Shown here: one piece after another, positions 8,212-16,453 of the stretch
How the letters are laid out: each line of letters opens with the position of its first letter
Numbering within the stretch: the first letter of the stretch is position 1
DNA from: Methylobacter sp.
Lineage (GTDB): Bacteria; Pseudomonadota; Gammaproteobacteria; Methylococcales; Methylomonadaceae
DNA: 44,842 bases
Direction of reading: 5' to 3'
Assembly (NCBI GenBank): GCA_026399025.1
Contig: JAPLRU010000053.1
Location: forward strand, 1-44,842
Made by a program: the position numbers and the translations under genes
Notes under the pieces: model-generated
Database searches by the model: none
Told to the model about the DNA's origin: nothing
What the model saw: only the letters and a program-made list of their open reading frames with translations

Positions 8212-8571
8212 TTAGATGACTTCGTTACCGTTGTCGGTCCATGCCTTAAAGCCGCCGGCCATGCTGACGGCATTGTTGAAGCCCATCTTATTTAACGCGT
8301 CTGCGGCCAGTGCGGAACGGCCGCCGGATTGGCAATAAACAATGATATGGGCGTCTTGTTTATCCTGAAAATCAGGATGCGAGCCTATTTTGAACTCCAA
8401 TACCCCGCGAGGAATGTTAAACGCTCCCGGCAAGTGGCCTGCGGCATATTCGGAAGGCTCTCTGACATCCAAAACCAGGCTTGTTTCCAGGGTGTTTTTG
8501 GCGGCATCGATATCGATTTCAACAATATTTTGTTTAGCTTGTGCAACAAAATCCATTGCGGTAAGTGTCAT
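8212..8571 (-). CDS. Single-domain rhodanese-like sulfurtransferase
   Basis: A 119-residue rhodanese with active-site Cys80 in CQSGGRS and the family motif LVLDVREPSEYAAGHLPGA. It would carry persulfide sulfur or act as a thiol sulfurtransferase in the cytoplasm. I chose the ATG at 8571 rather than 8577 because GAG lies directly against the first ATG and about six bases before the second. It runs directly into hslR with no gap. Confidence 0.85.
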   Translation of the reverse strand: MTLTAMDFVAQAKQNIVEIDIDAAKNTLETSLVLDVREPSEYAAGHLPGAFNIPRGVLEFKIGSHPDFQDKQDAHIIVYCQSGGRSALAADALNKMGFNNAVSMAGGFKAWTDNGNEVI

Positions 8572-8730
8572 AATCATCTCTAAGAAAAATAAATGAATGT
8601 TAGCAATAATGCGGGGCCGAAAGGCCTGCCGTCATGCGTTAAGGTTGGCCGTATTGCGGCGGCTATTTTAGATAAAAACACTAGATGCTGTCTTTATTTT
8701 AATTCGAACTGGAAGCTGAATCAGTGTTGG

Positions 8731-8768
8731 AAAAAACAGGGCCGGGGCGGTCTATGAACTGACCGCCC
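8731..8768 (-). terminator. Probable terminator after ispH
   Basis: On the minus strand, just past the ispH stop (8783), an 8-bp perfect stem (GGGCGGTC / GACCGCCC, 8745-8768) with an 8-base loop is followed about nine bases later by six T residues. The distance from stem to T run is longer than ideal. Confidence 0.55.
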
Positions 8769-8782
8769 GGTAGCGGAAGCTA

Positions 8783-9730
8783 TTAGTTAATATGTTTTTT
8801 TAGTTCTCTGGGCAAAGAAAACACCACTTTTTCTTCGATGCCTTGAATTTCGATAGTCGATTGTCCGCCCCACCGCTTTAATTGATCGATCACTTCCTGA
8901 ACCAGCACTTCCGGCGCGGAAGCGCCGGCGGTCACGCCGACCACTGCAATATTGTCAAACCAATTTTGCTGCATATCTTTTGCGGTATCGATTAAATAAG
9001 ACTGTTTGCCGAGCTGTTCGGCAATTTCGCGCAGACGGTTGGAATTGGAACTGTTAGGCGAGCCGACCACGAGAATAATATCCGCTGTTTTAGCCAATTC
9101 ATAAACCGCATCCTGCCGGTTTTGGGTGGCGTAGCAAATGTCGTCCTTTTTTTGTTCCTGTATGGCTTTAAAGCGTACTTTTAACGCGTCAACCATGATT
9201 TTGGTGTCCGTCATCGACAAAGTCGTTTGGGTGACATAAGCCAAATTATCGGGATTTTTTACGTTCAGGTTTTTGACGTCTTCCGGCGTTTCCACCAAAT
9301 AAATGCCGCCATTGTCCATGCAGCGTTCATATTGTCCCATGGTGCCTTCGACTTCGGGGTGTCCGGCATGACCGATCAGGATCACTTCACGTCCTTCTTT
9401 GGCATGTTTGGCGACTTGTAAATGAACTTTGGTCACCAGCGGACAGGTCGCATCAAAAACCGTTAAATTACGTTCCTTGGCTTCCTTTTGCACTTGTTTG
9501 GATACGCCGTGAGCGCTGAAAATCAGGTAGGAACCCAGCGGCACGTCGGTTAAATCTTCAATGAAAATAGCGCCTTTTTGTTTAAGCCCGTCGACCACGG
9601 TACGGTTATGGACGACTTCGTGACGAACATAAATGGGCGCTCCGAAAGCCTGGATGGCTTGGTCGACAATTTCAATAGCCCGGTCTACACCGGCACAGAA
9701 TCCACGGGGGTTAGCGAGTACAATTTGCAT
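8783..9730 (-). CDS. ispH: 4-hydroxy-3-methylbut-2-enyl diphosphate reductase
   Basis: A 315-residue IspH, last enzyme of the MEP isoprenoid pathway, making IPP and DMAPP from HMBPP with a [4Fe-4S] cluster. The three cluster cysteines are visible: Cys12 ([11 protein letters not shown]), Cys96 ([12 protein letters not shown]) and Cys199 (ICYATQNRQ). Catalytic Glu126 lies in GHPEVEGT, and the SPNSSNS motif that binds the diphosphate is present. Length is standard. It is followed by a likely terminator and preceded by rraA on the same strand, 36 bp upstream. Confidence 0.97.
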   Translation of the reverse strand: MQIVLANPRGFCAGVDRAIEIVDQAIQAFGAPIYVRHEVVHNRTVVDGLKQKGAIFIEDLTDVPLGSYLIFSAHGVSKQVQKEAKERNLTVFDATCPLVTKVHLQVAKHAKEGREVILIGHAGHPEVEGTMGQYERCMDNGGIYLVETPEDVKNLNVKNPDNLAYVTQTTLSMTDTKIMVDALKVRFKAIQEQKKDDICYATQNRQDAVYELAKTADIILVVGSPNSSNSNRLREIAEQLGKQSYLIDTAKDMQQNWFDNIAVVGVTAGASAPEVLVQEVIDQLKRWGGQSTIEIQGIEEKVVFSLPRELKKHIN

Positions 9731-9766
9731 ATCTTGAGTTCTTTGCTAGGTTAATGTGGCGTTATT

Positions 9767-10258
9767 CTAACTCAACAAGGTTTCCGAGACGATAATTCCA
9801 TCGGCATCGGCATATAAAAAATGATTTTGCTTGAAATTGATGCCGGAAAAAGTAACCAATAAATCACGGTCGCCGTGGTCTTTTTTGTGGCTTTTTAACG
9901 GATGGGTATGCAGGGCCAGAATACCGATAGGGAGTTGCTTCAAGAGTGCGGAATCCCGAATGCTGCCATGAATCACAATACCCTGCCAGCCGTTGGCGAT
10001 GGCGGTCTTTGCCATATCCGCGCCCAGCAAAGCGCAGCGGTGGGAACCGCCGCCGTCGACCACCAAGACCCGGTTTTGAACTTTTTCTTCCAACACCGTT
10101 CTGATCAGGACATTGTCTTCAAACACCTTTACCGTGGTAATTTGGCCGCAAAAACTCGAGTGGCCGCCGTAAGATTTAAGCCGCGGCAGCGGTTCGGCAA
10201 TCTGGAAATGGTCTTTATCCGAATGGGCATCGCAAAGGTCGGCGGTAGTAAAAGTCAT
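9767..10258 (-). CDS. rraA: RraA-family protein (ribonuclease E regulator type)
   Basis: A 163-residue RraA-like protein. RraA of E. coli binds RNase E and inhibits its activity. Relatives are class II aldolases for 4-hydroxy-4-methyl-2-oxoglutarate. The family core DGGGSHRCALLGADMA and the GSIRD motif (Arg101-Asp102) are visible, so aldolase-type residues are at least partly retained. The length of about 160 and the N-terminal TTADLCDAH fit the RraA subgroup. It lies 36 bp upstream of ispH and could share its transcript. A heptamer tandem repeat lies in its 5' region. Confidence 0.85.
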   Translation of the reverse strand: MTFTTADLCDAHSDKDHFQIAEPLPRLKSYGGHSSFCGQITTVKVFEDNVLIRTVLEEKVQNRVLVVDGGGSHRCALLGADMAKTAIANGWQGIVIHGSIRDSALLKQLPIGILALHTHPLKSHKKDHGDRDLLVTFSGINFKQNHFLYADADGIIVSETLLS

Positions 10259-10273
10259 AATTTAAATCTCAAC

Positions 10274-10308
10274 GGGCAAAGGGCAAAGGGCAAAGGGCAA
10301 AGGGCAAA
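10274..10308. repeat. Heptanucleotide tandem repeat, five copies
   Basis: Five perfect copies of GGGCAAA stand in a row, followed by a partial copy. They lie between the trhP stop (10348) and the rraA start (10258), about 15 bases upstream of the rraA start codon on the minus strand. A tract of this kind can change copy number by slippage and so alter spacing to a promoter or ribosome site. Confidence 0.9.
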
Positions 10309-10347
10309 GGCAGCAAGCTTTTTTAGCCTTGTGCCTTTCGTCTGTTG

Positions 10348-11739
10348 TTAAATATACCGCGCCAACAAGCCGTTATCGGCGTCTAGTTCCGGCAGCGGTA
10401 TTTTCACTTCATAACCGCCGCCCGACGCTTCTTCCATGTCTTGTCCGTACATGCCTTCCATGCGTTCGACGATAATATCCCGGTTGCCTTCAGGCAGTAT
10501 CAATTCCAACTTGTCGCCGACCGAAAACTTGTTTTTGACGTCAATCGTCGCCAAGCCGCTTTCCCGGTCGTAACTCCTGATTTCGCCGCAAAACTGCTGT
10601 TGATGGCTTTTGGAATAACCGGTCATGTAGTTTTGATGTTCGTGGGTATGATGGCGCTGATAAAAGCCGTCGGTATAACCCCGGTTGGCAAGATTTTCCA
10701 GTACGCCGATCAATTCAGGCTGAAATGCGCGCCCCGCCATTGCGTCGTCTATCGCCTGACGATAGGTTTGCGCGGTGCGCGCCACGTAATAATGCGACTT
10801 GGTGCGGCCTTCGATTTTAAGGCTGTCCACGCCGATTTCGACCAAACGCTGCACATGCTCGATGGCTCTTAAGTCTTTCGAATTCATGATGTAAGTGCCG
10901 TTTTCGTCTTCCATGACCGGCAGCAATTCGCCTTTGCGGCCTTCTTCTTCCAGAAAATACACCTTGTCCGCCAACGGATGCCGTTCCGCGCCGCCGCAAC
11001 TGGCGTTGCTGATATCGGACATCGACAAGGCGCCGCCGTCCAAGACATAATCGCCTTCGGCATTTTCATGCGCGGGCAGGGTGTCGTATTTCCAGCGGCA
11101 GGAGTTGGTGCAAGTGCCTTGATTCGGGTCGCGATGATTGAAATAGCCGGATAACAAACAGCGGCCGGAATAAGCGATGCATAACGCGCCGTGAACAAAC
11201 ACTTCCAGTTCCGTATCGGGGCACAGTTGGCGGATTTCCTCGACTTCGTCCAGCGACAATTCGCGGGATAAAATGACCCGTTCAACGCCCATGCTTTTCC
11301 AGAAGTTTACCGACGCATAGTTGACGGTATTGGCTTGTACCGACAAATGTATCGGCATATCGGGCCAAGCTTCGCGGGTCATCATAATCAAGCCCGGATC
11401 GGCCATAATCAAGGCGTCGGGTTGCATCGCTATAATCGGGGTAATATCTTTAATAAAAGTTTTGACCTTGGCGTTATGCGGAATCACATTCGTCGCCAGA
11501 AAAAACTTTTTGCCCAGTTGATGGGCTTCAGCTATGCCTTTAGCCAGATTATCGGCAAGAAAATCATTGTTGCGCACCCGCAGGCTGTAACGCGGCAAGC
11601 CTGCATAAACGGCGTCCGCGCCGTAGGCAAAAGCATAGCGCATATTTTTAAGGGTTCCGGCGGGAGAAAGTAATTCCACTTGTTTCGTGGCCTGACGCCC
11701 TTCGGGTAAAGGTAAATCTGTTCCAGACATATTTGTCAT
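10348..11739 (-). CDS. trhP: tRNA 5-hydroxyuridine synthesis protein, U32 family
   Basis: A 463-residue U32-family protein formerly called YegQ. TrhP carries out prephenate-dependent hydroxylation of U34 in tRNA, giving 5-hydroxyuridine. The U32 signature is at about 178-196 (ELEVFVHGALCIAYSGRC), with conserved cysteines Cys187, Cys194, Cys210 and Cys214 that could hold an iron-sulfur cluster. The N-terminal VELLSPAGTLKNMRYAFAYG and GADAVYAG are the TIM-barrel start. C-terminal residues about 380-463 form the beta-barrel-like extension. No clear ribosome site precedes either ATG (codon 1 or codon 4). Confidence 0.92.
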   Translation of the reverse strand: MTNMSGTDLPLPEGRQATKQVELLSPAGTLKNMRYAFAYGADAVYAGLPRYSLRVRNNDFLADNLAKGIAEAHQLGKKFFLATNVIPHNAKVKTFIKDITPIIAMQPDALIMADPGLIMMTREAWPDMPIHLSVQANTVNYASVNFWKSMGVERVILSRELSLDEVEEIRQLCPDTELEVFVHGALCIAYSGRCLLSGYFNHRDPNQGTCTNSCRWKYDTLPAHENAEGDYVLDGGALSMSDISNASCGGAERHPLADKVYFLEEEGRKGELLPVMEDENGTYIMNSKDLRAIEHVQRLVEIGVDSLKIEGRTKSHYYVARTAQTYRQAIDDAMAGRAFQPELIGVLENLANRGYTDGFYQRHHTHEHQNYMTGYSKSHQQQFCGEIRSYDRESGLATIDVKNKFSVGDKLELILPEGNRDIIVERMEGMYGQDMEEASGGGYEVKIPLPELDADNGLLARYI

Positions 11740-11816
11740 GTTGTTGTATGTAAATGATTGGTGTGGAGGTATTCTATCGTAACCGGCCTAAGCAAGCCAA
11801 AAATGGGGGAAGATTG

Positions 11817-11951
11817 ATGTGGATCGTATTGTTTATTGTCGCGCTGTTGTTTGTTTTGGGCGGCGCGTTAATCCTGTTACGTTCGGCCAAGATGCCGAAA
11901 ATACCCGATAATGTGAAAACGCAGCCTTATGAGGATGACGACGATGACTAG
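11817..11951 (+). CDS. Tiny single-span membrane protein, DUF2897-like
   Basis: A 44-residue protein with one N-terminal membrane helix (about 2-22, WIVLFIVALLFVLGGALIL), then a short basic stretch, a MPKIPDN motif and an acidic tail of five Asp. I chose the ATG at 11817 because GGGGGAAGA precedes it; a frame opening at 11754 has no such site and no membrane-protein character. The arrangement resembles DUF2897, a family of very small gammaproteobacterial membrane proteins of unknown function. It stands alone between divergent trhP and convergent dtd. Confidence 0.6.
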   Translation: MWIVLFIVALLFVLGGALILLRSAKMPKIPDNVKTQPYEDDDDD

Positions 11952-11966
11952 CGTAAACCGTCAATG

Positions 11967-12407
11967 CTAATGAGTTCGCAAGGTAAAAGTAACCGGCCCG
12001 TTATTGACCAGCGAAACCTGCATGTCAGCGCCAAACTGACCGAATTCAACGTTGGGGTAGGTTTGTTTGGCCACCTGTTGCAGATAATCGAATAGCTTTT
12101 TGCCTTGTTCCGGCGGCGCGGCTGAAATAAAACTGGGCCTATTGCCTTTTTCGGTATCGGCTGCCAGTGTGAATTGCGGAATCAGCAGTAAGCCGCCGTT
12201 AATGTCCCTCAAACTTAAATTCATGCGGTCATCGCTGTCGGGAAAAATACGATAGTTGAGGATGCGTTCCAGCAAACGCTGAGCGTCTTTTTCGGTGTCC
12301 GCTTTTTCCACTGCCACCAGCGCCATAATGCCGGTATCGATTTTGCCGATGTCCTGATGATTGACGGTGACTTTAGCGGTGCTTACGCGTTGGATAATGG
12401 TGATCAT
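11967..12407 (-). CDS. dtd: D-aminoacyl-tRNA deacylase
   Basis: A 146-residue DTD that removes D-amino acids (and glycine mischarged on tRNA-Ala) from tRNA. Both diagnostic motifs are visible: QFT in LIPQFTLAAD (78-80) and the GP pair in NNGPVTF (Gly137-Pro138) that excludes L-amino acids. Length is standard. Its ATG overlaps the stop of the GGCT-family gene by 4 bp (ATGA), so they are translationally coupled. Confidence 0.95.
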   Translation of the reverse strand: MITIIQRVSTAKVTVNHQDIGKIDTGIMALVAVEKADTEKDAQRLLERILNYRIFPDSDDRMNLSLRDINGGLLLIPQFTLAADTEKGNRPSFISAAPPEQGKKLFDYLQQVAKQTYPNVEFGQFGADMQVSLVNNGPVTFTLRTH

Positions 12408-12811
12408 AGCGGCGGCTTGTTTAAGAAATTCCCCGACTCAATTAGTTCCAAGCCTTCGGTGGGATGATTGTAGAGATAGACCCATGCTGTCATCGTGCGC
12501 CCGTTTTTAAGTAACAAGGCTTGCTTTCGCCGTGTGTATTCGTTAGGTTCCGGAAACTCCGGACCGAATTCTTCATATCGGTCAAGCAGAGGCAATACGG
12601 CATCGGCTTGATGAAGCTTATAAACTTCGCCTTGCACCGCATCATCGGGATCATCGGAAGGAACCGCGCCGGGGTAAGCATCGATTTTATAGAGTTTGCC
12701 TTGATAAGCGGCGTTATCGATAAATTCGGCATGTTTCGTCAACAGCTTGGACATTTCGCTGTGGGTGCCACGCCTGAGCGTTCCGTAAACAAAAATATAG
12801 TCGGGGTTCAT
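12404..12811 (-). CDS. Gamma-glutamylcyclotransferase (GGCT/AIG2) family
   Basis: A 135-residue GGCT-like fold protein. The glycine-rich substrate loop VYGTLRRG is at 8-15 and a probable catalytic acid lies in DRYEEF (Glu80 or Glu81). Family members cyclise gamma-glutamyl amino compounds to 5-oxoproline; bacterial members are mostly uncharacterised. It overlaps dtd by 4 bp. A TAA of a different frame overlaps its ATG (TAATG at 12809-12813), which may be the relic of an upstream coupled gene. Confidence 0.8.
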   Translation of the reverse strand: MNPDYIFVYGTLRRGTHSEMSKLLTKHAEFIDNAAYQGKLYKIDAYPGAVPSDDPDDAVQGEVYKLHQADAVLPLLDRYEEFGPEFPEPNEYTRRKQALLLKNGRTMTAWVYLYNHPTEGLELIESGNFLNKPPL

Positions 12812-12838
12812 TACAGCGGCAACCGTTTTGGATACAGT

Positions 12839-12979
12839 TCAAGCTCCGTTCCATAGAATATCCACGAAGCTACAACAGTTTGTAATGGCAATTTGACCAA
12901 ATGCCAAGCCTATTCCCCATTTAATCAGGCGGTTTTCCATATCCATTAAGTCAGCCTTGGTTGCTAGTTGTGAATCCAT
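12839..12979 (-). CDS. Short coiled-coil/TM protein, possibly frameshifted
   Basis: A 46-residue frame beginning MDSQLATKADLMDMENRL, then IKWGIGLAFGQIAI. This resembles the C-terminal part of DUF1640/CCDC90-like proteins, with a short coiled coil and a membrane helix. The end, from residue 32 (TNCCSFVDILWNGA), is unlike that family. A shift by one base gives a frame that runs through FYGTELELYPKRLPL and stops at TAATG overlapping the GGCT gene start, so a frameshift near 12875 is plausible. The frame can be extended upstream to 13177, but that part is encoded by repeat DNA. Confidence 0.4.
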   Translation of the reverse strand: MDSQLATKADLMDMENRLIKWGIGLAFGQIAITNCCSFVDILWNGA

Positions 12980-13329
12980 CGTTTTATCTCTGAAATACTT
13001 GCAACGCAAGTTAGCACGGGAGTTTGATGTGTCGACGGTAGTTTGGAGTTCCCAATCCGGAGGCTTGGGAACTCCAAACAGATTTTGACCATGACGCTGG
13101 AGCGGCATAATTGCATTCCCACGCTGGAGAGACTGTGAAAGTATTCGTTTTAGAACAAAAGCAAAAGCCTTCACCACGAAGACACGAAGGACACGAAGTT
13201 TTTAATGCGTTGAGTTTAATCAATTATTTTTTCTTCGTGAGCTTCGTGTCTTCGTGGTGAATAAGTTTTTAAACTGATTTTGATAATACTTTCACAGCCT
13301 CTGGAACGTGGGAACGATACGATCCGGTT
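12980..13329. repeat. Gap with two inverted-repeat elements
   Basis: First, 13041-13054 and 13066-13079 form a perfect 14-bp stem (GTTTGGAGTTCCCA arm) with an 11-base loop. Second, about 13110-13320 is a nested element. Its outer arms (ACTGTGAAAGTATT around 13133-13146 and its complement around 13284-13297) enclose inner arms of the form TTCACCACGAAGACACGAAG (13171-13190) and complement (ending 13262). The second element shares its modules with 21369-21610. No gene is credible here. Confidence 0.85.
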
Positions 13330-14559
13330 TTAGTGCCCAACCTCAACCTTCGCGCCCTTAGTTTGACCGATGTCAGCCAATGTTTGAGTAAACCACGCGG
13401 TATCCAAATCAAACGGCTTGCCGCCTTTGATGCGTGGAAACTCAATCGCTCTCAGCACAAATCCTTGATCGTCATCGTGACCGATAACGCCTGACTCACG
13501 GCGGAAAGCGCACTCGACAGCCAAATCGGCGCACGATTTGATCAAGCGAATGTCTTCAACGTTAGCCGCGGAAGCGCGGGCGAAATAACCGGATTTTTGC
13601 ACCAGCGTTTTTTCCGCGCCGATCATTTCTGCAAACTGATCGCCGAACCATTTGCCCGGATTAACCGCGTCCAACTTAACGTGGCCGAACGCATCGCGCG
13701 GCACTTCCTGGCCTTTGGCTTGCATTTCGGCGACGATGGACTCAACGCCCGCGCCTTCGGACACAAAGATATTGACGCAATCGACTTTATCCATCACCGC
13801 GCGTAGGCGATCCGCTTCGGCGGCCAGATCGATCGTCATTTCAGGAATAAAAACGCCATGCACTTCATAAGTGGCGCGATCCAAACCCAGCTCAGGCAAC
13901 CACTCGGCGCGATCCAGCAATTTGCGATATTCCACCGCAGTCGCCGCCGTCAGCCAGCCGCAGCTGCGGCCCATCACTTCATGAACAATCAGCATACGCG
14001 GATTGGAATTGTTTTCGGCAACCACGTTCCAGAAGTAGCGTGCGCCTTGCTCGGCAGCGGTCCAGGCGCCCAGCGATTGTTTAATCGGAAACACGTCGTT
14101 ATCGACGGTTTTAGGCAAGCCGATAACGGTCAGGCCGTAGTCGTTTTTCGCTAAGAAAGCAGCAAGATCGGCCGCAGCGGTATTGGTATCGTCGCCGCCG
14201 ATGGTGTGCAAAATATCCACGCCGTCTTTAACCAGTTGGTCGGCGGCCACTTTTTGCGGGTCTTGGCCTTCCTGAACCAAGCCGCGTTTAATGCAGTCTT
14301 TCACGTTGGTCAATTTAACGCGGCTGTTGCCGATCACCGAACCGCCGAAGCGGTGCAAAAGTCCGGCCTTTTCGCGGATAGCCGGGGTAACGGTGTAAAA
14401 GTCGCCCAACAACAGGCCCTTATAACCGCTACGGTAGCAGATGATTTCAATCGACGGATCGATTTCAGTGTAACGCTCGATAAGACTGCCGATGGCTGAG
14501 TTTAGGCAAGGGGCCAAGCCGCCCGCCGTGAGAATCGCGACTTTTTTAGGTTTATTCAT
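13330..14559 (-). CDS. pfp: Pyrophosphate-dependent 6-phosphofructokinase
   Basis: A 409-residue phosphofructokinase that interconverts fructose 6-phosphate and fructose 1,6-bisphosphate using PPi, a reversible step. PPi specificity can be read from two positions: GGDD at 121-124 (ATP enzymes have GGDG or similar) and Lys150 in the catalytic loop PKTVDND (ATP enzymes have Gly there). MGRSCGWL and RES motifs complete the active site. This enzyme type is characteristic of methanotroph sugar phosphate metabolism, where it works in the RuMP cycle. It is monocistronic, set between repeat-filled gaps. Confidence 0.93.
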   Translation of the reverse strand: MNKPKKVAILTAGGLAPCLNSAIGSLIERYTEIDPSIEIICYRSGYKGLLLGDFYTVTPAIREKAGLLHRFGGSVIGNSRVKLTNVKDCIKRGLVQEGQDPQKVAADQLVKDGVDILHTIGGDDTNTAAADLAAFLAKNDYGLTVIGLPKTVDNDVFPIKQSLGAWTAAEQGARYFWNVVAENNSNPRMLIVHEVMGRSCGWLTAATAVEYRKLLDRAEWLPELGLDRATYEVHGVFIPEMTIDLAAEADRLRAVMDKVDCVNIFVSEGAGVESIVAEMQAKGQEVPRDAFGHVKLDAVNPGKWFGDQFAEMIGAEKTLVQKSGYFARASAANVEDIRLIKSCADLAVECAFRRESGVIGHDDDQGFVLRAIEFPRIKGGKPFDLDTAWFTQTLADIGQTKGAKVEVGH

Positions 14560-14801
14560 GGGAAACTCGAAGGGTGAAATTAAAAAAAGCGAGATTTTAT
14601 CATACAGGCGGGCGGCTCAAGCAAATACCTTTTCGCCTTAAATGAGGCCCGGCACTATTGTTTCAGATCCCGCCGGTTTATCCCCTGGCCGGCAAAAAAA
14701 CACAGGCGGGCTTTCGATGATATAGCGACGGCAACAGATTACCGTCACTATCAATGAGCGTAACAACGTCGGGAATAATCTACATGCCCGGCTATCGGTT
14801 A

Positions 14802-16193
14802 TTAATAAAGCACCGCGCCGCTGTTTTTGGCTGCGACGAAACCAGCATAATCCAACTTTACCTGAGCGGCATAGCTAAGCGCGTAATTCAGCGTTTCGGT
14901 TTTTAAGCCCGACACATCGCCATTGATGAGGTCGGTGATTTCTTTATCCATGCTGTACGGAATCAATGTGGCATCGTAATCCTTATCGGCTAAGGCGTGG
15001 TTTTTAGCTACAATTTTGCCCATATATTTCACCGCATCGTTAAATGTCGAATAAGTGCTTAACAAGGTGTAGTCAAAATCTTCCTGGTAAGGCGAGCGTT
15101 CGCTTAAGAAAAACGGCAAACTGTTCATAGCGGTGTAGCCCGCCAAAACGTCGGTATTATTCAGCATGGATTTCATGCCTTTAACAACGCGCGAACTATT
15201 GTCATAGCCATAAGTCCAGGCAGGCATGTTGCCCGGCGCAGCGATAGAAACCGCGCTATCCGTTTCTTGTTTCATGTCCAGAATGACATCGTCGCTGGTG
15301 TCTGTCGATGGGCCCTCAATCAACAAATAATAGCGATAACGGCCTAAACTGCCTGTGCCGGAGCCCAAACGCGCCGCGGCATCTTTGAGCGCGTAATAAC
15401 TATTGCTTTTACGTTTCGATGAAGCAATGGAATTGATATAAGCGGGCATCGCGGCGTTAATAGAGGAAAAAACGGTGCTGTTAACCGGTTGCAGAGAACC
15501 GTTGATAGTCAGGAAGCAGCGCTGCCCCGAACTCACCGCAGTGTATTTTGCGAGCAGGCTGGAACGGTTTTTGCCGTCGGCCGCCTGAATAGTGTCTTTA
15601 ACAATGCCGTTGGTATTGCCGGTGGTCAGACGGTAAGTTAATTCGTTGTCGTTACCTTTAAACGCGGCAATCTGGGTGGCGTAACTGTCGACAAAGTTTT
15701 TCACCAACGATTGACGGTCGGTACTGCTAATGCCTTTTTCCTCGGCGGCTAACAGGATGGCAACCGCCATGCGGCGCAAATCCCAAGTATAAGAACCCCA
15801 GTACGCTTCGTCGAAGTCATTGGTGTCGAAGACGGCATTATTGTTGGCGTCGCGCAATCCGCCCATGTTTTGCATGTGCATATCGCCTTCCAGCCACACC
15901 CCGTTAGTAATGGTGTTGGTGTACCAGGATGCCGGCCATACGGCACTATTCTTGGTATCTTCATAGAACAAATGAGCGGTGCCGCGATAAAAAGAAAAGG
16001 CGTTGACCGCCATCTTGGTCATTTTGGTACTCAATTCGCCGGGCAGATTTGCGGCAAACGGGTGGTTGTAGTTGTAAATCTGTTGCACCACCCAAGACTG
16101 GCGGCTGGTAGCCGCTTCAGCCGGAGAGGGTGCGAGAGTGGCGGACAAGGCTGACAGGGCGAAACCTGTAGCGAGTAGCGTGCGTAATGTCAT
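14802..16193 (-). CDS. Exported DUF2252 protein (kinase-like fold)
   Basis: A 463-residue DUF2252 protein with a signal peptide (about 1-28, cleavage after PAEA). The family motifs are present in order: FYRGTA (68-73), GDMHMQNMGG (103-112, a DxHxxN-type motif as in kinase catalytic loops), NDFDEA (125-130) and WDLRR (137-141). DUF2252 is distantly similar to aminoglycoside phosphotransferase-like kinases. Function is unknown. I chose the ATG at 16193, which has AGGATA at the right distance and gives a clean signal peptide; a longer frame opens at 16244. Export is odd for a kinase-like fold because ATP is scarce outside the cytoplasm. Confidence 0.8.
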   Translation of the reverse strand: MTLRTLLATGFALSALSATLAPSPAEAATSRQSWVVQQIYNYNHPFAANLPGELSTKMTKMAVNAFSFYRGTAHLFYEDTKNSAVWPASWYTNTITNGVWLEGDMHMQNMGGLRDANNNAVFDTNDFDEAYWGSYTWDLRRMAVAILLAAEEKGISSTDRQSLVKNFVDSYATQIAAFKGNDNELTYRLTTGNTNGIVKDTIQAADGKNRSSLLAKYTAVSSGQRCFLTINGSLQPVNSTVFSSINAAMPAYINSIASSKRKSNSYYALKDAAARLGSGTGSLGRYRYYLLIEGPSTDTSDDVILDMKQETDSAVSIAAPGNMPAWTYGYDNSSRVVKGMKSMLNNTDVLAGYTAMNSLPFFLSERSPYQEDFDYTLLSTYSTFNDAVKYMGKIVAKNHALADKDYDATLIPYSMDKEITDLINGDVSGLKTETLNYALSYAAQVKLDYAGFVAAKNSGAVLY

Positions 16194-16453
16194 GGGAATA
16201 TCCTGCGGAAATGGTATCGATACTGTCAAAGTTGTACAGCGCACTGGATTATAATCAGGCTATATGATTATTCGATGACGCTTGGGTGACAATGTAGCAA
16301 GATCGGGAAATATCTTCTCGTTGCCTCGGTAGTCGGAACGAAAACCTACACTGCGTGTCTTAGCGGTAAGTAAAAATACCTAATTCCATGATGTCGTTTT
16401 AGCGAAATCACCTTAAACTGTTCATCACATTTTGTTTTGCACGAGATAAAACC

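Noticed and set aside
13171-13262. CRISPR-like repeats (CACGAAGACACGAAGGACACGAAG)
   Set aside because: The sequence is a single inverted-repeat element with internal short repetition, no regularly spaced unique spacers, and no cas genes.
16194-16244. Longer start for the DUF2252 protein
   Set aside because: The extra 17 residues push the signal peptide inside and no ribosome site precedes that ATG.
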